Positions 9,053 to 18,230 of a stretch of 64,000 bases of DNA are shown piece by piece. The notes beneath the pieces are model-generated. The model searched no databases, was not told where the DNA came from, and saw nothing but the letters and a program-made list of their open reading frames with translations. This DNA is from Paenibacillus nasutitermitis. Lineage in GTDB: Bacteria; Bacillota; Bacilli; Paenibacillales; Paenibacillaceae. Each line of letters begins with the position of its first letter. The first letter of the stretch is position 1. Location of the stretch: positions 558,001-622,000 of the forward strand of contig NZ_BMHP01000004.1 of assembly GCF_014641075.1 (NCBI RefSeq), written 5' to 3'. The position numbers were made by a program, and so were the translations under genes.

Positions 9053-9831
9053 TTGAAAGCAATTCTTGTTAAGAAACCTGGAGGGATCGACCAGTTAATT
9101 GCAGGTGATTATCCCGCACCGGTTCCGGCCGACAATGAATTATTGGTTAAAGTGAAGGCAGCGGCGGTCAATCGTGCCGATATTGCCAAACGAAGAGGGC
9201 GGCCGCTATTCCGGAAGTGTTTCTTACGGCCTATCAGACGCTGTTCTGGCAGGGGCAGCTGGAAGCAGACCAGTGGGTGCTGATCCACGCCGGGGCGAGC
9301 GGTGTAGGAACGGCGGCCATACAATTAGCCAAGCTTATAGGGGCCAAGGTCATCGTGACGGCGGGAAGCGACGAGAAGCTTGCGGTTTGCAGGAGCCTTG
9401 GAGCTGATATTGCCGTCAACTACAAGAAGGCGTCCTTCGATGAGGAAGCAAGCAAAGCTACGGGCGGACAAGGCGTCCAGGTTATTCTCGATTTTGTCGG
9501 CGCTTCGTACTGGGAGCGGAATATCGCCAGTCTCGCTGTTGACGGCAGGATGGTACTGATCAGCTCGCTCGGCGGCTCCAAAGTGGAGCAGGTGAACCTG
9601 GCTGCCATTTATGCCAAGCGGATCACGATTATCGGTACGCTTCTTTCCCCGCGAAGCGTGGACTATAAGGTGCGGTTGACCCGGGAGTTTACGCGGGCGG
9701 CTCTGCCTGCTCTCACAGATGGACGCCTGAAGCCGGTTATTGACCGCGTTTATCCGCTGGAAGAGGTCGGAGAAGCACACCGACGCATGGAAGAAAATTT
9801 GAATACCGGCAAGCTTATTCTGAGGGTATAA
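9053..9831 (+). pseudogene. Zinc-type/quinone oxidoreductase (MDR family) with internal out-of-frame deletion
   Basis: From a TTG start with a GGGAGG ribosome binding site, codons 1-48 encode a normal N-terminus (MKAILVKKPGGIDQLIAGDY to NRADIAKRRG). At about 9197 the sequence jumps into another frame that encodes AAAIPEVFLTAYQTLFW, the nucleotide-binding domain (HAGASGVGTAAIQLAKL) and a normal C-terminus ending at 9831. Compared with the ~325-aa quinone oxidoreductase family, roughly 70 codons of the catalytic domain are missing and the frame is shifted. The join lies at GGCGGCCGC. The gene is therefore broken unless the join is an assembly error. A shorter in-frame product from 9217 would lack the catalytic domain. 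Confidence 0.85.
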
Positions 9832-9926
9832 GCCGCTTAGGGCACTTGTTAAGTAAGGCTATACCTGCCGGAAGAGTAGATATACCTAGTATTGGAATCG
9901 CTTTCATAGTAAGGGGCGGCATAATC

Positions 9927-12224
9927 ATGAAGAGCAAGTTTTCCAAAACATTCCGAAGATTTCTGTTATCCTATCTCGTGATTCTGATTATTCCGAATAT
10001 CGCGGGCTATATTACGTACCAGACTTCAATTAACGCTGCCGAGAAGAACTCGATCGATACCAGTCTGCTATTGCTGAAACAGAGTAAGGATGTTCTGGAG
10101 CAGCGCATGGCTGAAGTGAAGAATTTTACGCGGCAGCTTGCAATCAATCAGGATATCACGCTAATAATGAATGAAAGCGTAAAGAAAGATTCCTACAATA
10201 TATACGGATTGTGGAAGACCTGGCGGGATGTGTCCTATTACGATAAAACGAATGACTTCCTGCAAAATTATTATATTTATCTGAATAATTATGACGTTAT
10301 CCTGACTCCGGCTACGATTTATTACCGTCCGGTTCATTATTATGAGCTGAACCAATACAGCGATTTGACGTTCGAGGAATGGAAGAAAACGGTCATTCAG
10401 GCCAGTCATCAGGATACAGTCCTGCCGCTGCGCTCGTATATCCGCAACAAGACGGAATCCTTTGTCATGACTTATATCCAGTCCCTCCCGCTGAACAGCT
10501 TTGGCAAACCAAGAGGGACGGTCGTTATCCTGATCGATGAGTCCAAAATCAGCAGCATGCTGATGAGCTTCTCCAGCCAATACGGCGGCTGGGCCTATAT
10601 CACGGACAAGGATGGGAAGCCCCTGGCTTCCGCAGGCATCGACAATGACCAAATCGCTCAGATAGGCTTGAAGTCGGCTCCCCAGGAGATGGAGACCCGG
10701 CAATTCGTCGATGACACGCTGCAGATCACGGTCCGCTCGGCAAGCAATGGCTGGCTTTACGTGGCCGGCATTCCCAAGGCCGCTCTGATGGAGCAGGCGA
10801 CTAAAATTCAGCATTTCACGTGGACGGTGACGGCCGTCGCACTTGTTATCGGTCTTCTGATCTGCCTGCTGCTGGCTTACCGCAACAGTACGCCCATTAA
10901 CCGGCTTGTCCGCATCGTGCGCGAGCAGATCGGTCAGGATTCCTATGCCGCACGTAACGATTATGATTTCCTGCATGGCAATATCGCCGGTCTGATCAGC
11001 GACAACCGGCTGCTGGAGACGGAATTGAGCCGCCAGATACCGCTTGTCCGGGACGCTTTCATTAAGCGCATTCTGCGGGGGGAGTTCCACTCGCTGCATG
11101 AAATCAGGGCAGCCGCCGCCCAATCGGGAACCGAATTTCAAGGTGATTACGGTTTTGTGGGAATCATCCGGATTAACGGCTACAGTGGCATGAACTCGGA
11201 AGAAATCCTCAACGAGCTGCAGGCTGCGCGCCTGCTGATTAAACAAACGGTCCTCGCGCTTGATGCCACAGCGGCCATTACCGATCTGGATTCCGACAAA
11301 ATCGCCATGGTTAGTTCGCTTGCTTCCGAGCCCCGCGAGCTGCAGCGGATGGTTATCGAGGAGCGGATGATGGAGCTCAAAGCCATTCTTGATGCGGATT
11401 ACCGCATATCCGTCACGATTTCCTTCGGATCGTCATTTAACAGTCTCTCCGATACCAGCCGTTCCTTTGAGGAAGCAAGGCGGGCAATGGATTATGCCGC
11501 CGCCTCCGGCAGCGATGGAAACATCATCTGGTATCAGGAGATATGGAAGGAAACCACGACTTATTATTATCCCCTCGATCAGGAAATGCGGCTGCTGAGC
11601 GCGTTGAAGGTTGGAGAAACCACGGAGGCCAAGCGGATTGCCGATCAGATTTTCGTGCAAAACTTTGCCGAACGCGGTTTGTCTGCCGAGATGGCACAGC
11701 AGCTCATCGGGGAAATCAAAGGAACCATCCTGAAGCTGATCGATCAGAAGGCGATTCCAGATCCGGATGAATCCGAGCTGCTCAAGAACCGGACCGTCCA
11801 GATGGTGCTGTCGGAGGGCATCGACCAGGTTCGCAGTGAGCTGGAGGAGATCATAGAGCAGATCGGCGACCTGATCGTGAGGAAGAAGAACGAGAAAGAA
11901 AACGAAACGGTCAGCGCCATACGCCAAGCTGTAGAAGCCCGGTTCGGAGACGCCAATCTGTCCATGTACCAGATCGCCGAATCGGTAGGCCGGCCGGAAA
12001 AATACATTTCCCAGCTTTTTAAGGAACAAACCGGCGAGCATGTATCGGATTTTCTGGAGAAAATCCGCATCAAGCACGCGTCCGCGCTGTTATTCGATTC
12101 CGTTATGACGATTGACGAGATTGCTTTGCAGGTCGGCTACAACAGCTCTCATTCTTTCCGCAGGGCATTCAAGCGCGTGCAGGGGGTTTCGCCCAGTCTC
12201 TACCGTAAATCCACAAATGAATAA
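9927..12224 (+). CDS. Membrane-bound AraC-family sensor-regulator (YesN/Lpl type)
   Basis: 765 aa from the ATG at 9927, preceded by AAGGGGCGG. Residues ~12-32 form the first membrane helix. An extracytoplasmic sensory region of about 260 residues follows, then a second helix near 300-320 (TWTVTAVALVIGLLICLLLA). A cytoplasmic linker leads to a C-terminal AraC DNA-binding domain (last ~100 residues, including YNSSHSFRRAFKRVQGVSP). Single-protein sensors of this architecture commonly regulate adjacent LplB/LplC-type sugar transporters in Paenibacillus, and such a transporter follows directly. The ligand is probably an extracellular sugar, by inference. Confidence 0.92.
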   Translation: MKSKFSKTFRRFLLSYLVILIIPNIAGYITYQTSINAAEKNSIDTSLLLLKQSKDVLEQRMAEVKNFTRQLAINQDITLIMNESVKKDSYNIYGLWKTWRDVSYYDKTNDFLQNYYIYLNNYDVILTPATIYYRPVHYYELNQYSDLTFEEWKKTVIQASHQDTVLPLRSYIRNKTESFVMTYIQSLPLNSFGKPRGTVVILIDESKISSMLMSFSSQYGGWAYITDKDGKPLASAGIDNDQIAQIGLKSAPQEMETRQFVDDTLQITVRSASNGWLYVAGIPKAALMEQATKIQHFTWTVTAVALVIGLLICLLLAYRNSTPINRLVRIVREQIGQDSYAARNDYDFLHGNIAGLISDNRLLETELSRQIPLVRDAFIKRILRGEFHSLHEIRAAAAQSGTEFQGDYGFVGIIRINGYSGMNSEEILNELQAARLLIKQTVLALDATAAITDLDSDKIAMVSSLASEPRELQRMVIEERMMELKAILDADYRISVTISFGSSFNSLSDTSRSFEEARRAMDYAAASGSDGNIIWYQEIWKETTTYYYPLDQEMRLLSALKVGETTEAKRIADQIFVQNFAERGLSAEMAQQLIGEIKGTILKLIDQKAIPDPDESELLKNRTVQMVLSEGIDQVRSELEEIIEQIGDLIVRKKNEKENETVSAIRQAVEARFGDANLSMYQIAESVGRPEKYISQLFKEQTGEHVSDFLEKIRIKHASALLFDSVMTIDEIALQVGYNSSHSFRRAFKRVQGVSPSLYRKSTNE

Positions 12225-12237
12225 CTGCCTGTCCGCG

Positions 12238-12263
12238 ACTCCCGGCCCTTTCTGGCCGGGAGT
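12238..12263 (+). terminator. Terminator after the AraC sensor gene
   Basis: ACTCCCGGCC and GGCCGGGAGT form a perfect 10-bp stem with a 6-base loop, followed by a short T tract. It separates the regulator from the transporter operon. Confidence 0.7.
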
Positions 12264-12371
12264 TTCACGTCTATCGTACGGTGGAAATTGAAGGGTACAC
12301 CCCGTAATTGTACCCCGATTTCCCAAGTGTACCTTTACGAAGCTGCCTGTGTACCCGTAATATTTGCGTAA

Positions 12372-12385
12372 AGAAAGCGCTACCA
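12372..12385 (+). promoter_or_regulatory. cre-like catabolite-control site
   Basis: AGAAAGCGCTACCA matches the CcpA consensus TGWNANCGNTNWCA at all but two defined positions. It lies 45 bases upstream of the first permease gene. The match is moderate and CcpA control is inferred. Confidence 0.35.
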
Positions 12386-12429
12386 AATTGTAGCAGCCAC
12401 CATTGCCAAACCAATAAAGGAGGGAACCT

Positions 12430-13398
12430 ATGGAAACGGTCAGAGCCGTACAGCCAACAAAGAAAACCAACGCCTTAAGAGGGGCGAGGCTTCGGGCTGA
12501 CGCCAGAAGAAGCTTCAGAAGACATTGGCAGTTTTACCTGCTCATTATTCCCCCCGTACTTTTCTTTCTTATATTTAAGTATATCCCCATGCTGAATGCC
12601 GTCATTGCCTTCAAGGATTACAGCATTGTAAAAGGGATATGGGGCAGCCCGTGGGCCGGGCTCAAGCATTTCAGATTGTTTTTTGAAAATCCGGTCTTCT
12701 GGGTGCTGATGAAAAACACGCTGATTATCAGCCTCTATCACCTGGTTGTCGCTTTTCCGATTCCGATCCTGCTGGCGCTTGGACTCAATGAGATCCGCCA
12801 TGGCTTCTTCAAGCGGGCCGTGCAGCTGGTAACGTATGCGCCATATTTTATTTCCACCGTCGTAATGGTTTCCATCATTATGCTCCTGATGTCGCCGAGG
12901 CTCGGGATCATGAACACGCTGATGCAGCAATTGGGAATGGAGCCGGTCAACTTCCTCGGCGATCCCGGTATTTTCCGCTCCGTCTATGTATGGTCTGATG
13001 TATGGCAGACGATGGGGTATTCCGCTGTCATTTATTTGGCCGCCCTGGCCGGCGTAGACCCCGCTCTCTATGAGGCCGCCCGGGTCGACGGAGCGTCCAG
13101 GGTGCAGAAGATTTTTCACATCGATATTCCGGGGCTGCTTCCGGCAGCCATTATTATTCTGATCTTGTCCGTAGGCAATATTATGGCGATCGGCTTCGAG
13201 AAGATTTATTTGCTGCAAAATCCGCTTAACACAAGTACCTCCGAGATTATTGCCACTTATGTGTACAAGATCGGACTGCTCAATGCCAATTTCAGCTTCG
13301 CTACGGCCGTCGGATTGTTTAATTCCGTGATCAATCTCATCCTGCTCATGCTCGTCAACGCGTTGGCAAGACGAATATCCAACAACAGTCTCTGGTAA
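12430..13398 (+). CDS. Carbohydrate ABC transporter permease, LplB type
   Basis: 322 aa with a polar N-terminus and six predicted membrane helices. The cytoplasmic EAA-like loop reads YEAARVDGASRVQKIFHIDIP, ending in a typical sugar-permease proline. The ATG has a strong AAAGGAGGG ribosome binding site. LplB-type permeases pair with an LplC-type permease and a large lipoprotein, both of which follow. They normally use a shared ATPase (MsmX type) encoded elsewhere, which explains the absence of an ATPase gene here. Confidence 0.93.
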   Translation: METVRAVQPTKKTNALRGARLRADARRSFRRHWQFYLLIIPPVLFFLIFKYIPMLNAVIAFKDYSIVKGIWGSPWAGLKHFRLFFENPVFWVLMKNTLIISLYHLVVAFPIPILLALGLNEIRHGFFKRAVQLVTYAPYFISTVVMVSIIMLLMSPRLGIMNTLMQQLGMEPVNFLGDPGIFRSVYVWSDVWQTMGYSAVIYLAALAGVDPALYEAARVDGASRVQKIFHIDIPGLLPAAIIILILSVGNIMAIGFEKIYLLQNPLNTSTSEIIATYVYKIGLLNANFSFATAVGLFNSVINLILLMLVNALARRISNNSLW

Positions 13399-13424
13399 GA
13401 GAGGTGAAGAGAGGAGTGTCCAAG

Positions 13425-14321
13425 ATGCAAACCAGCCGAACCCGCATCCGCGAATCATTTGGCGACCGGATCTTCCTGACGGGGATCTACATCCTGCTGA
13501 CGGCCGTGCTGCTCGCCGTGTTGTATCCGCTTGTCTATATTTTCAGCTCGTCCTTCAGCAGCCCGGCGGCCGTGTCGTCGGGGAAAGTATGGCTGTTTCC
13601 GATTGATTTTTCATTAGCCGGTTATCAGGCGGTCTTCAAAAACACCCAGGTGCTGACGGGATACGGGAATTCCTTGTTCTATGTCATTGCCGGGACGCTC
13701 ATCAGCGTGACGCTGACCGTTATTCTTGCTTACCCGCTGTCCAGGAAATCGTTTTTCGGCCGCAACGCGCTGATGATGTTCATTGTGTTTACGATGCTGT
13801 TCTCCGGTGGCCTGATCCCGATGTATCTGGTGGTCAAGCAGCTCGGGATGATCGATACGCGCTTGGCGCTGCTGATTCCGCAGGCTATCTGGGTATGGCA
13901 GGTCATTATTACCCGGACCTTCTTCCAATCGTCGATTCCCGACGAGCTGGTGGAAGCGAGCGAAATGGACGGCTGCAGCGACCTGAGATTCATGTGGAGC
14001 ATCGTTGTTCCCCTGTCCAAGCCCATCATTGCCGTGCTTGTGCTGATGTATGCCGTCGGCCAGTGGAATGCCTATTTCGATGCCCTGATTTATTTGAAAT
14101 CGCAGGCGCTCCATCCGCTGCAGCTGGTACTGCGCAATATTCTGATTCTCAATACGGCGACCGGCAATATCGAAGCGTCGGAAATGGTCAAGCGCCAGCA
14201 GATGGCGGACCTGATGAAATACTCGCTGATTGTGGTCGCCAGTCTCCCCGTACTGATCATCTACCCGTTCGTCCAGCGCTATTTTGTCCAGGGGATGCTG
14301 ATCGGTTCTGTGAAAGGATAG
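13425..14321 (+). CDS. Carbohydrate ABC transporter permease, LplC type
   Basis: 298 aa from the ATG at 13425, which has GAGAGGAG eight bases upstream; a GTG at 13404 is a weaker alternative. Six membrane helices are visible. The EAA loop is VEASEMDGCSDLRFMWSIVVP, and the end FVQRYFVQGMLIGSVKG is diagnostic of this family. It forms the membrane channel with the preceding LplB-like protein. About 100 bases separate it from the solute-binding lipoprotein. Confidence 0.93.
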   Translation: MQTSRTRIRESFGDRIFLTGIYILLTAVLLAVLYPLVYIFSSSFSSPAAVSSGKVWLFPIDFSLAGYQAVFKNTQVLTGYGNSLFYVIAGTLISVTLTVILAYPLSRKSFFGRNALMMFIVFTMLFSGGLIPMYLVVKQLGMIDTRLALLIPQAIWVWQVIITRTFFQSSIPDELVEASEMDGCSDLRFMWSIVVPLSKPIIAVLVLMYAVGQWNAYFDALIYLKSQALHPLQLVLRNILILNTATGNIEASEMVKRQQMADLMKYSLIVVASLPVLIIYPFVQRYFVQGMLIGSVKG

Positions 14322-14426
14322 TGAAGAAAACAGGCAAACACGGTCGCGGTATTGCCTTGAGAGGGGGAGTCCTTATGTAAGTGTAAGTGAGCCATATTAC
14401 TATACAAAATAACGGGAGGGATTAGA

Positions 14427-16115
14427 TTGAAAAAGACGATGACCTTATTGATCTCGCTTATGCTTGTTTTCTCGCTGGTAGCAGCCGCTTGTTCCAAGGA
14501 TAAAGGCGGCACGGCTGCCAGTACCGGTAACGGCGGCAAGAAAGCGGCGGCAGAAGGGGAGGGGAATACCGGCCAATCGGAGGCTCCGGTGAAAATTTCG
14601 ATTTTCGCCCAGCAAAATGCCGACACGGACCTTAAAACCAATTCCTTTACCAAGGAAGCGGAAAAAATGTTCAACATCCAGTTCGATTGGCAGACGATTC
14701 CGTATGACGGCGCAGCCGAAAAAAGACAGATCTCGCTCGCCAGCGGCGATTATCCGGATCTGTATATGCTGATTCCCTGGGTAGACCGCTTCTCGCAAAC
14801 GGATCTGCTTCGTTTCTCCCAGCAAGGCGTCGTCCTCCCGCTAAATGATCTGATCGACAAATATGCGCCGAATATTAAAGCAGCTCTGGATCAATATCCG
14901 TACTACAAAGCGATGAATACCGCTCCGGACGGCTATATTTACGGTCTGTCCCAGCTGGTGGAATGTTACCACTGCTCGTACCCGAACAAAATGTGGCTGA
15001 ACACCAAATGGCTGGATAAGCTGGATCTGAAAATGCCGACAACAACGGATGAGTTCAAAGCTGTGCTGAAAGCATTCAAAACCAAGGATCCCAACGGCAA
15101 CGGCAAAGCGGACGAGGTACCGCTGAGCGGCTCTACGGAAGATTACGGCGTGCATATTATTCCTTATTTTATGAACGGATTTATTTATGACGATGACAGA
15201 ACCTACCTGATGCTTGATGGCGATAAAGTGGACATTGCGGCCAATAAGCCCGAATGGAAGGAAGGACTGGACTTTGTCAAATCGTTGTACGACGAAGGGC
15301 TGATTGATCCGGGCGCCTTCACGCAGAATGCCGAAGCCTACAAGAAAATCGGCGACAATGCGGAAACCCAGATCCTGGGCGCCGGCGTCGGTATGCACCC
15401 TGCAATTTTCGTAAGCACGGGCGACGATACGCCTTACGGTGCAGATTATAACCCGGTGGCTCCCCTGCAAGGGCCCAAAGCATCCTACGCGACCTATAAC
15501 TATCCGAGTGACCCGGGCGCTTCGTTCGTATTGACGAACAAAGCAAGCGAAGAAGCTCAGATCGCTGCCATCAAATTAGTGGATTATATGATGACGCCGG
15601 AAGGCAATCTTCGCGCCAACTTTGGCGAAGAAGGACTGGATTGGAGAAAGCCGGCAGAAGGTGAAAAAGCCATTAATGACGCGACTGCGCCTTTCTTTAC
15701 CACTATCCAGATGAAGAAGGACGAAAAACCGCATAATAGCAGCTGGGGTGCGATGGCCCAATACTACAATCCCAAGGAGTACCGGGACAGCTGGGTAGCG
15801 GCCGATGATATCTACTCCTCCGCCGGTTATGAGCGCAGATTGCAGCAGGCGACGGAGCTGTACGACGGCAAGCAGCCGGAGAATGTCTTCCCGCATTGGG
15901 CCATCTGGGTCGATCCGGCTACAGCCGATGAAGCGGCCATGATGAAAACAAACATCAAGGATTATATCGATCAGAACGCGCTGCAGTTTGTCACAGGCGC
16001 CAAGGATCTGAACAAGGATTGGGACGCTTATGTAAAAGGCCTGGATAACCTGAACCTGAAACGTTATCTCGAAATTATGCAGGCTGCATATGACGGTACC
16101 AAAGGCGATGATTGA
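14427..16115 (+). CDS. Extracellular carbohydrate-binding lipoprotein (LplA-like)
   Basis: 562 aa from a TTG start with an AACGGGAGGG ribosome binding site. The N-terminal signal peptide ends in a lipobox with acceptor Cys22 (LVAAAC), so the mature protein is membrane-anchored outside the cell. A low-complexity Gly/Ala/Lys linker follows. An EF-hand-like calcium loop (DPNGNGKADEVPL) near residue 230 is typical of LplA-type solute-binding proteins. It captures an unknown sugar or oligosaccharide for the two upstream permeases. Confidence 0.93.
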   Translation: MKKTMTLLISLMLVFSLVAAACSKDKGGTAASTGNGGKKAAAEGEGNTGQSEAPVKISIFAQQNADTDLKTNSFTKEAEKMFNIQFDWQTIPYDGAAEKRQISLASGDYPDLYMLIPWVDRFSQTDLLRFSQQGVVLPLNDLIDKYAPNIKAALDQYPYYKAMNTAPDGYIYGLSQLVECYHCSYPNKMWLNTKWLDKLDLKMPTTTDEFKAVLKAFKTKDPNGNGKADEVPLSGSTEDYGVHIIPYFMNGFIYDDDRTYLMLDGDKVDIAANKPEWKEGLDFVKSLYDEGLIDPGAFTQNAEAYKKIGDNAETQILGAGVGMHPAIFVSTGDDTPYGADYNPVAPLQGPKASYATYNYPSDPGASFVLTNKASEEAQIAAIKLVDYMMTPEGNLRANFGEEGLDWRKPAEGEKAINDATAPFFTTIQMKKDEKPHNSSWGAMAQYYNPKEYRDSWVAADDIYSSAGYERRLQQATELYDGKQPENVFPHWAIWVDPATADEAAMMKTNIKDYIDQNALQFVTGAKDLNKDWDAYVKGLDNLNLKRYLEIMQAAYDGTKGDD

Positions 16116-16180
16116 ATCGTGGAGGCGGATTGCATTTGCAAAATCCACCTCAGTGGGTTAATGCGGAAAAGCTTTGTACC

Positions 16181-16190
16181 TAAACGTTTA
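16181..16190. promoter_or_regulatory. Palindromic operator-like site
   Basis: TAAACGTTTA is a perfect 10-bp palindrome between the lipoprotein gene and the 95-aa gene. It resembles half-site arrangements of LacI-type operators. No regulator can be assigned. Confidence 0.25.
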
Positions 16191-16259
16191 AACTGCATAA
16201 TAATTAACCGGATTTGCATATTTTAAACTACCATTACGAAACTTGGGTTTGATCAATCA

Positions 16260-16284
16260 CTCTGCCGCGCATATGCGGCAGAGG
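16260..16284. other. Hairpin upstream of the 95-aa gene
   Basis: CTCTGCCGC and GCGGCAGAG form a 9-bp stem with a small loop. No T tract follows, so it is an attenuator- or mRNA-stabiliser-like hairpin rather than a clear terminator. It lies 29 bases before the start codon at 16313. Confidence 0.5.
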
Positions 16285-16312
16285 CATAGAATGAAGGAGG
16301 CTAGTTCACGTT

Positions 16313-16600
16313 ATGACCAATGAAAGACAACAGTTGTTGATTCTTCATTTAGCTTTGCCCGATCTGGAATCCCATACGGTTGCCTGGGCCCTGTATGACG
16401 GCGCGCTGCCGGAGGACCGGCTGCAGATGAACACGGGAGACCAGAATGAACCTCCCTACCAGTCGGTTATCGATGCGATGAGGGACGGCTGGTTTGTGAT
16501 TCAATTAGCGCCTATGCCTACCTATCTAAGGGGAACCGAGCATGAGAGCGGCCATTTGCCGTATGAATATGTACTGGAGAGGAGAGTGGCGGTCTCATGA
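16313..16600 (+). CDS. Small hypothetical protein coupled to a PhyH dioxygenase
   Basis: 95 aa with no signal peptide or membrane helix. It is acidic and has an alpha/beta look (LLILHLALPDLESHTVAWAL at the start, DGWFVIQLAP in the middle). I do not recognise the family. An AAGGAGG ribosome binding site supports the start. Its TGA overlaps the ATG of the PhyH gene (ATGA), so the two products are probably made together. It may be a partner or small regulatory subunit of the dioxygenase, by inference from position. Confidence 0.75.
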   Translation: MTNERQQLLILHLALPDLESHTVAWALYDGALPEDRLQMNTGDQNEPPYQSVIDAMRDGWFVIQLAPMPTYLRGTEHESGHLPYEYVLERRVAVS

Positions 16601-17430
16601 TGATTATGGGGACGGAAAACCGCGTGCAGAAGCAATCTCAGCCTATCGGCATGGAGCATCTGCTGACGGCCAGGCAAATGGCTTCATTCATCACCGACGG
16701 ATATTTGCACGTCGAGAATCTCGTGCCGGATGAGCTGAACAAGCTGGTCGACGAGGAGCAGCGCAGCGGACGCGTCAAGCAGCGCGGATACTGGCAGCAA
16801 TCGGAGTACATTCAGCAGGTGTTCGATCTGCCGCAGGTCAAAGGCATTATCCGCAGTCTGGTTGGCGATTACCCGGTATACGATCATTCCGCCCTGCATA
16901 TTGTGCAGCCGAAGCATTTGAAAGCCCAGGAATGGCATGCCGATTCGATCATCAACACGCGCAAATACGGCTTTGATATCCAGGCGTTTTATTTTGCCCA
17001 TGATGCCCCGGACGAGATGGGGCCGACGCTGGTGCTGCCGGGGTCCCATCTGCGGCGGGTCAATACCTCCAGCATCGGGCGCTACAAGAACATCATCGGG
17101 CAGAAGCGGATGGTATCCAGAGCGGGCACCATGTTCTTCGTTCACGAGGGCATATGGCACTGCGCCCAGCCAAATCATACGGATCATACGCGGTATGTAT
17201 TCAAGCTGCGGCTGCGGCCGAGCCAGGAACAGCGGGGCCTGTTCAACACGGAAGGCTACCGCGACGAGGAAGTCGCGAATATTATTTATCGAGGCTATGA
17301 GCTGTGGCAGGGCAATGAAGGGCGTCTTGACCATGTGGCACGGGCGAAGCTGTGGCGTTATGTCACAGGCGATGACACGATTGATGTATCATTCGAAGGA
17401 GCGCTGTCGCGGATGAATATTCCGCTTTAA
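16597..17430 (+). CDS. Phytanoyl-CoA dioxygenase (PhyH)-family Fe(II)/2-oxoglutarate oxygenase
   Basis: 277 aa. The iron-binding H-x-D motif is in EWHADS (near residue 113) and the distal His in GIWHCAQPN (near 188). The 2-oxoglutarate-binding Arg is in RYVFKLR. The product is a cytoplasmic oxygenase that would hydroxylate a small substrate while decarboxylating 2-oxoglutarate. Because it lies at the end of an LplABC-type import cluster, the imported compound or a derivative is a plausible substrate, but bacterial PhyH proteins are diverse. A terminator follows. Confidence 0.88.
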   Translation: MMIMGTENRVQKQSQPIGMEHLLTARQMASFITDGYLHVENLVPDELNKLVDEEQRSGRVKQRGYWQQSEYIQQVFDLPQVKGIIRSLVGDYPVYDHSALHIVQPKHLKAQEWHADSIINTRKYGFDIQAFYFAHDAPDEMGPTLVLPGSHLRRVNTSSIGRYKNIIGQKRMVSRAGTMFFVHEGIWHCAQPNHTDHTRYVFKLRLRPSQEQRGLFNTEGYRDEEVANIIYRGYELWQGNEGRLDHVARAKLWRYVTGDDTIDVSFEGALSRMNIPL

Positions 17431-17436
17431 ATGAGG

Positions 17437-17484
17437 AAGAAGCTTGCTGTCGCTGACTGAACAGTGAAAGCAAGCTTCTTTTTT
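17437..17484 (+). terminator. Rho-independent terminator after the PhyH gene
   Basis: AAGAAGCTTGCT pairs with AGCAAGCTTCTT across a short loop and runs into a T tract. It ends the transporter/PhyH unit and faces the convergent ypsA-like gene. Confidence 0.9.
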
Positions 17485-17513
17485 GTGCATAGAGGAGCCG
17501 TCAGGCCGTTAGG

Positions 17514-18086
17514 TTAGCCATTCTCATTGGATGAAGAATCCTCGTAGCTTTCTTCATTTGCGATATCCTGAATCTCTTCCGAGCTGATGTTGATGTAACG
17601 GTAATCCCCGTCCTGCTGCTTCTTGAGCGCCCGCTCCTTGTAGAAACGGGGACTGCCTTCGCTGGCATCCTCGTCATAGACGAGCAGGATGCCGTCCGTC
17701 TTGCGGAATAACAGATCGTCCCGGGCGGCGAACTGCCAAGTGCCGCTGTAAGGCTGATTGCTGACGCTGGCGTAATGGTCCACGCCTTTACGCATCTCTT
17801 CATAATATTCCTTCTTGGCTTCATTCCACTTTTCCTCGGGATGCTGGAAGGCCGCGATAATGGATAATTTCAAATGCGGATAGCTTCGTTTCAGCGCGAT
17901 CACCACTTCACAAGCCCAGAGGTCCACACCGTACTGGCCGGGTGTAATGACCCATTCCAGCCCTTCCTCGATGAGCGGAACGAGGCGCCGGGCGAGCGCT
18001 TTTTGGATGTAAGGGATGCCTGCGTGTTTCTGGTTGAAAATGTTCAACTCATGCGCGCGGTAGCCGGTCACCAGCAGATTTTTCAA
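17514..18086 (-). CDS. ypsA: YpsA-like SLOG-family protein (DUF1273)
   Basis: 190 aa. The N-terminus (MKNLLVTGYRAHELNIF) and the conserved segments WVITPGQYGVDLWACEV and DGILLVYDED match the YpsA/DUF1273 family, a member of the SLOG Rossmann-like superfamily thought to bind nucleotide-derived ligands. In Bacillus subtilis YpsA affects cell division. The C-terminus has an acidic and Ser-rich tail (EESYEDSSSNENG). It is transcribed from the minus strand, convergent with the PhyH gene. Confidence 0.88.
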   Translation of the reverse strand: MKNLLVTGYRAHELNIFNQKHAGIPYIQKALARRLVPLIEEGLEWVITPGQYGVDLWACEVVIALKRSYPHLKLSIIAAFQHPEEKWNEAKKEYYEEMRKGVDHYASVSNQPYSGTWQFAARDDLLFRKTDGILLVYDEDASEGSPRFYKERALKKQQDGDYRYINISSEEIQDIANEESYEDSSSNENG

Positions 18087-18230
18087 TGCTTTACGCCCTC
18101 TCGGTTTATTAGCCTTATTATAATAAACGTTTCAGGCGCAGACAAACATTGTCTGCAGCGCGGCCGGCTCGCGACTCCTAACGGGGTGGACCATTTCGTT
18201 GCGCACGGTCACTTCTGACCGGATAGTTGT

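Noticed and set aside
10161-11246. A 361-codon minus-strand frame inside the AraC sensor gene
   Set aside because: It is antisense to a well-supported gene and has no ribosome binding site or family pattern.
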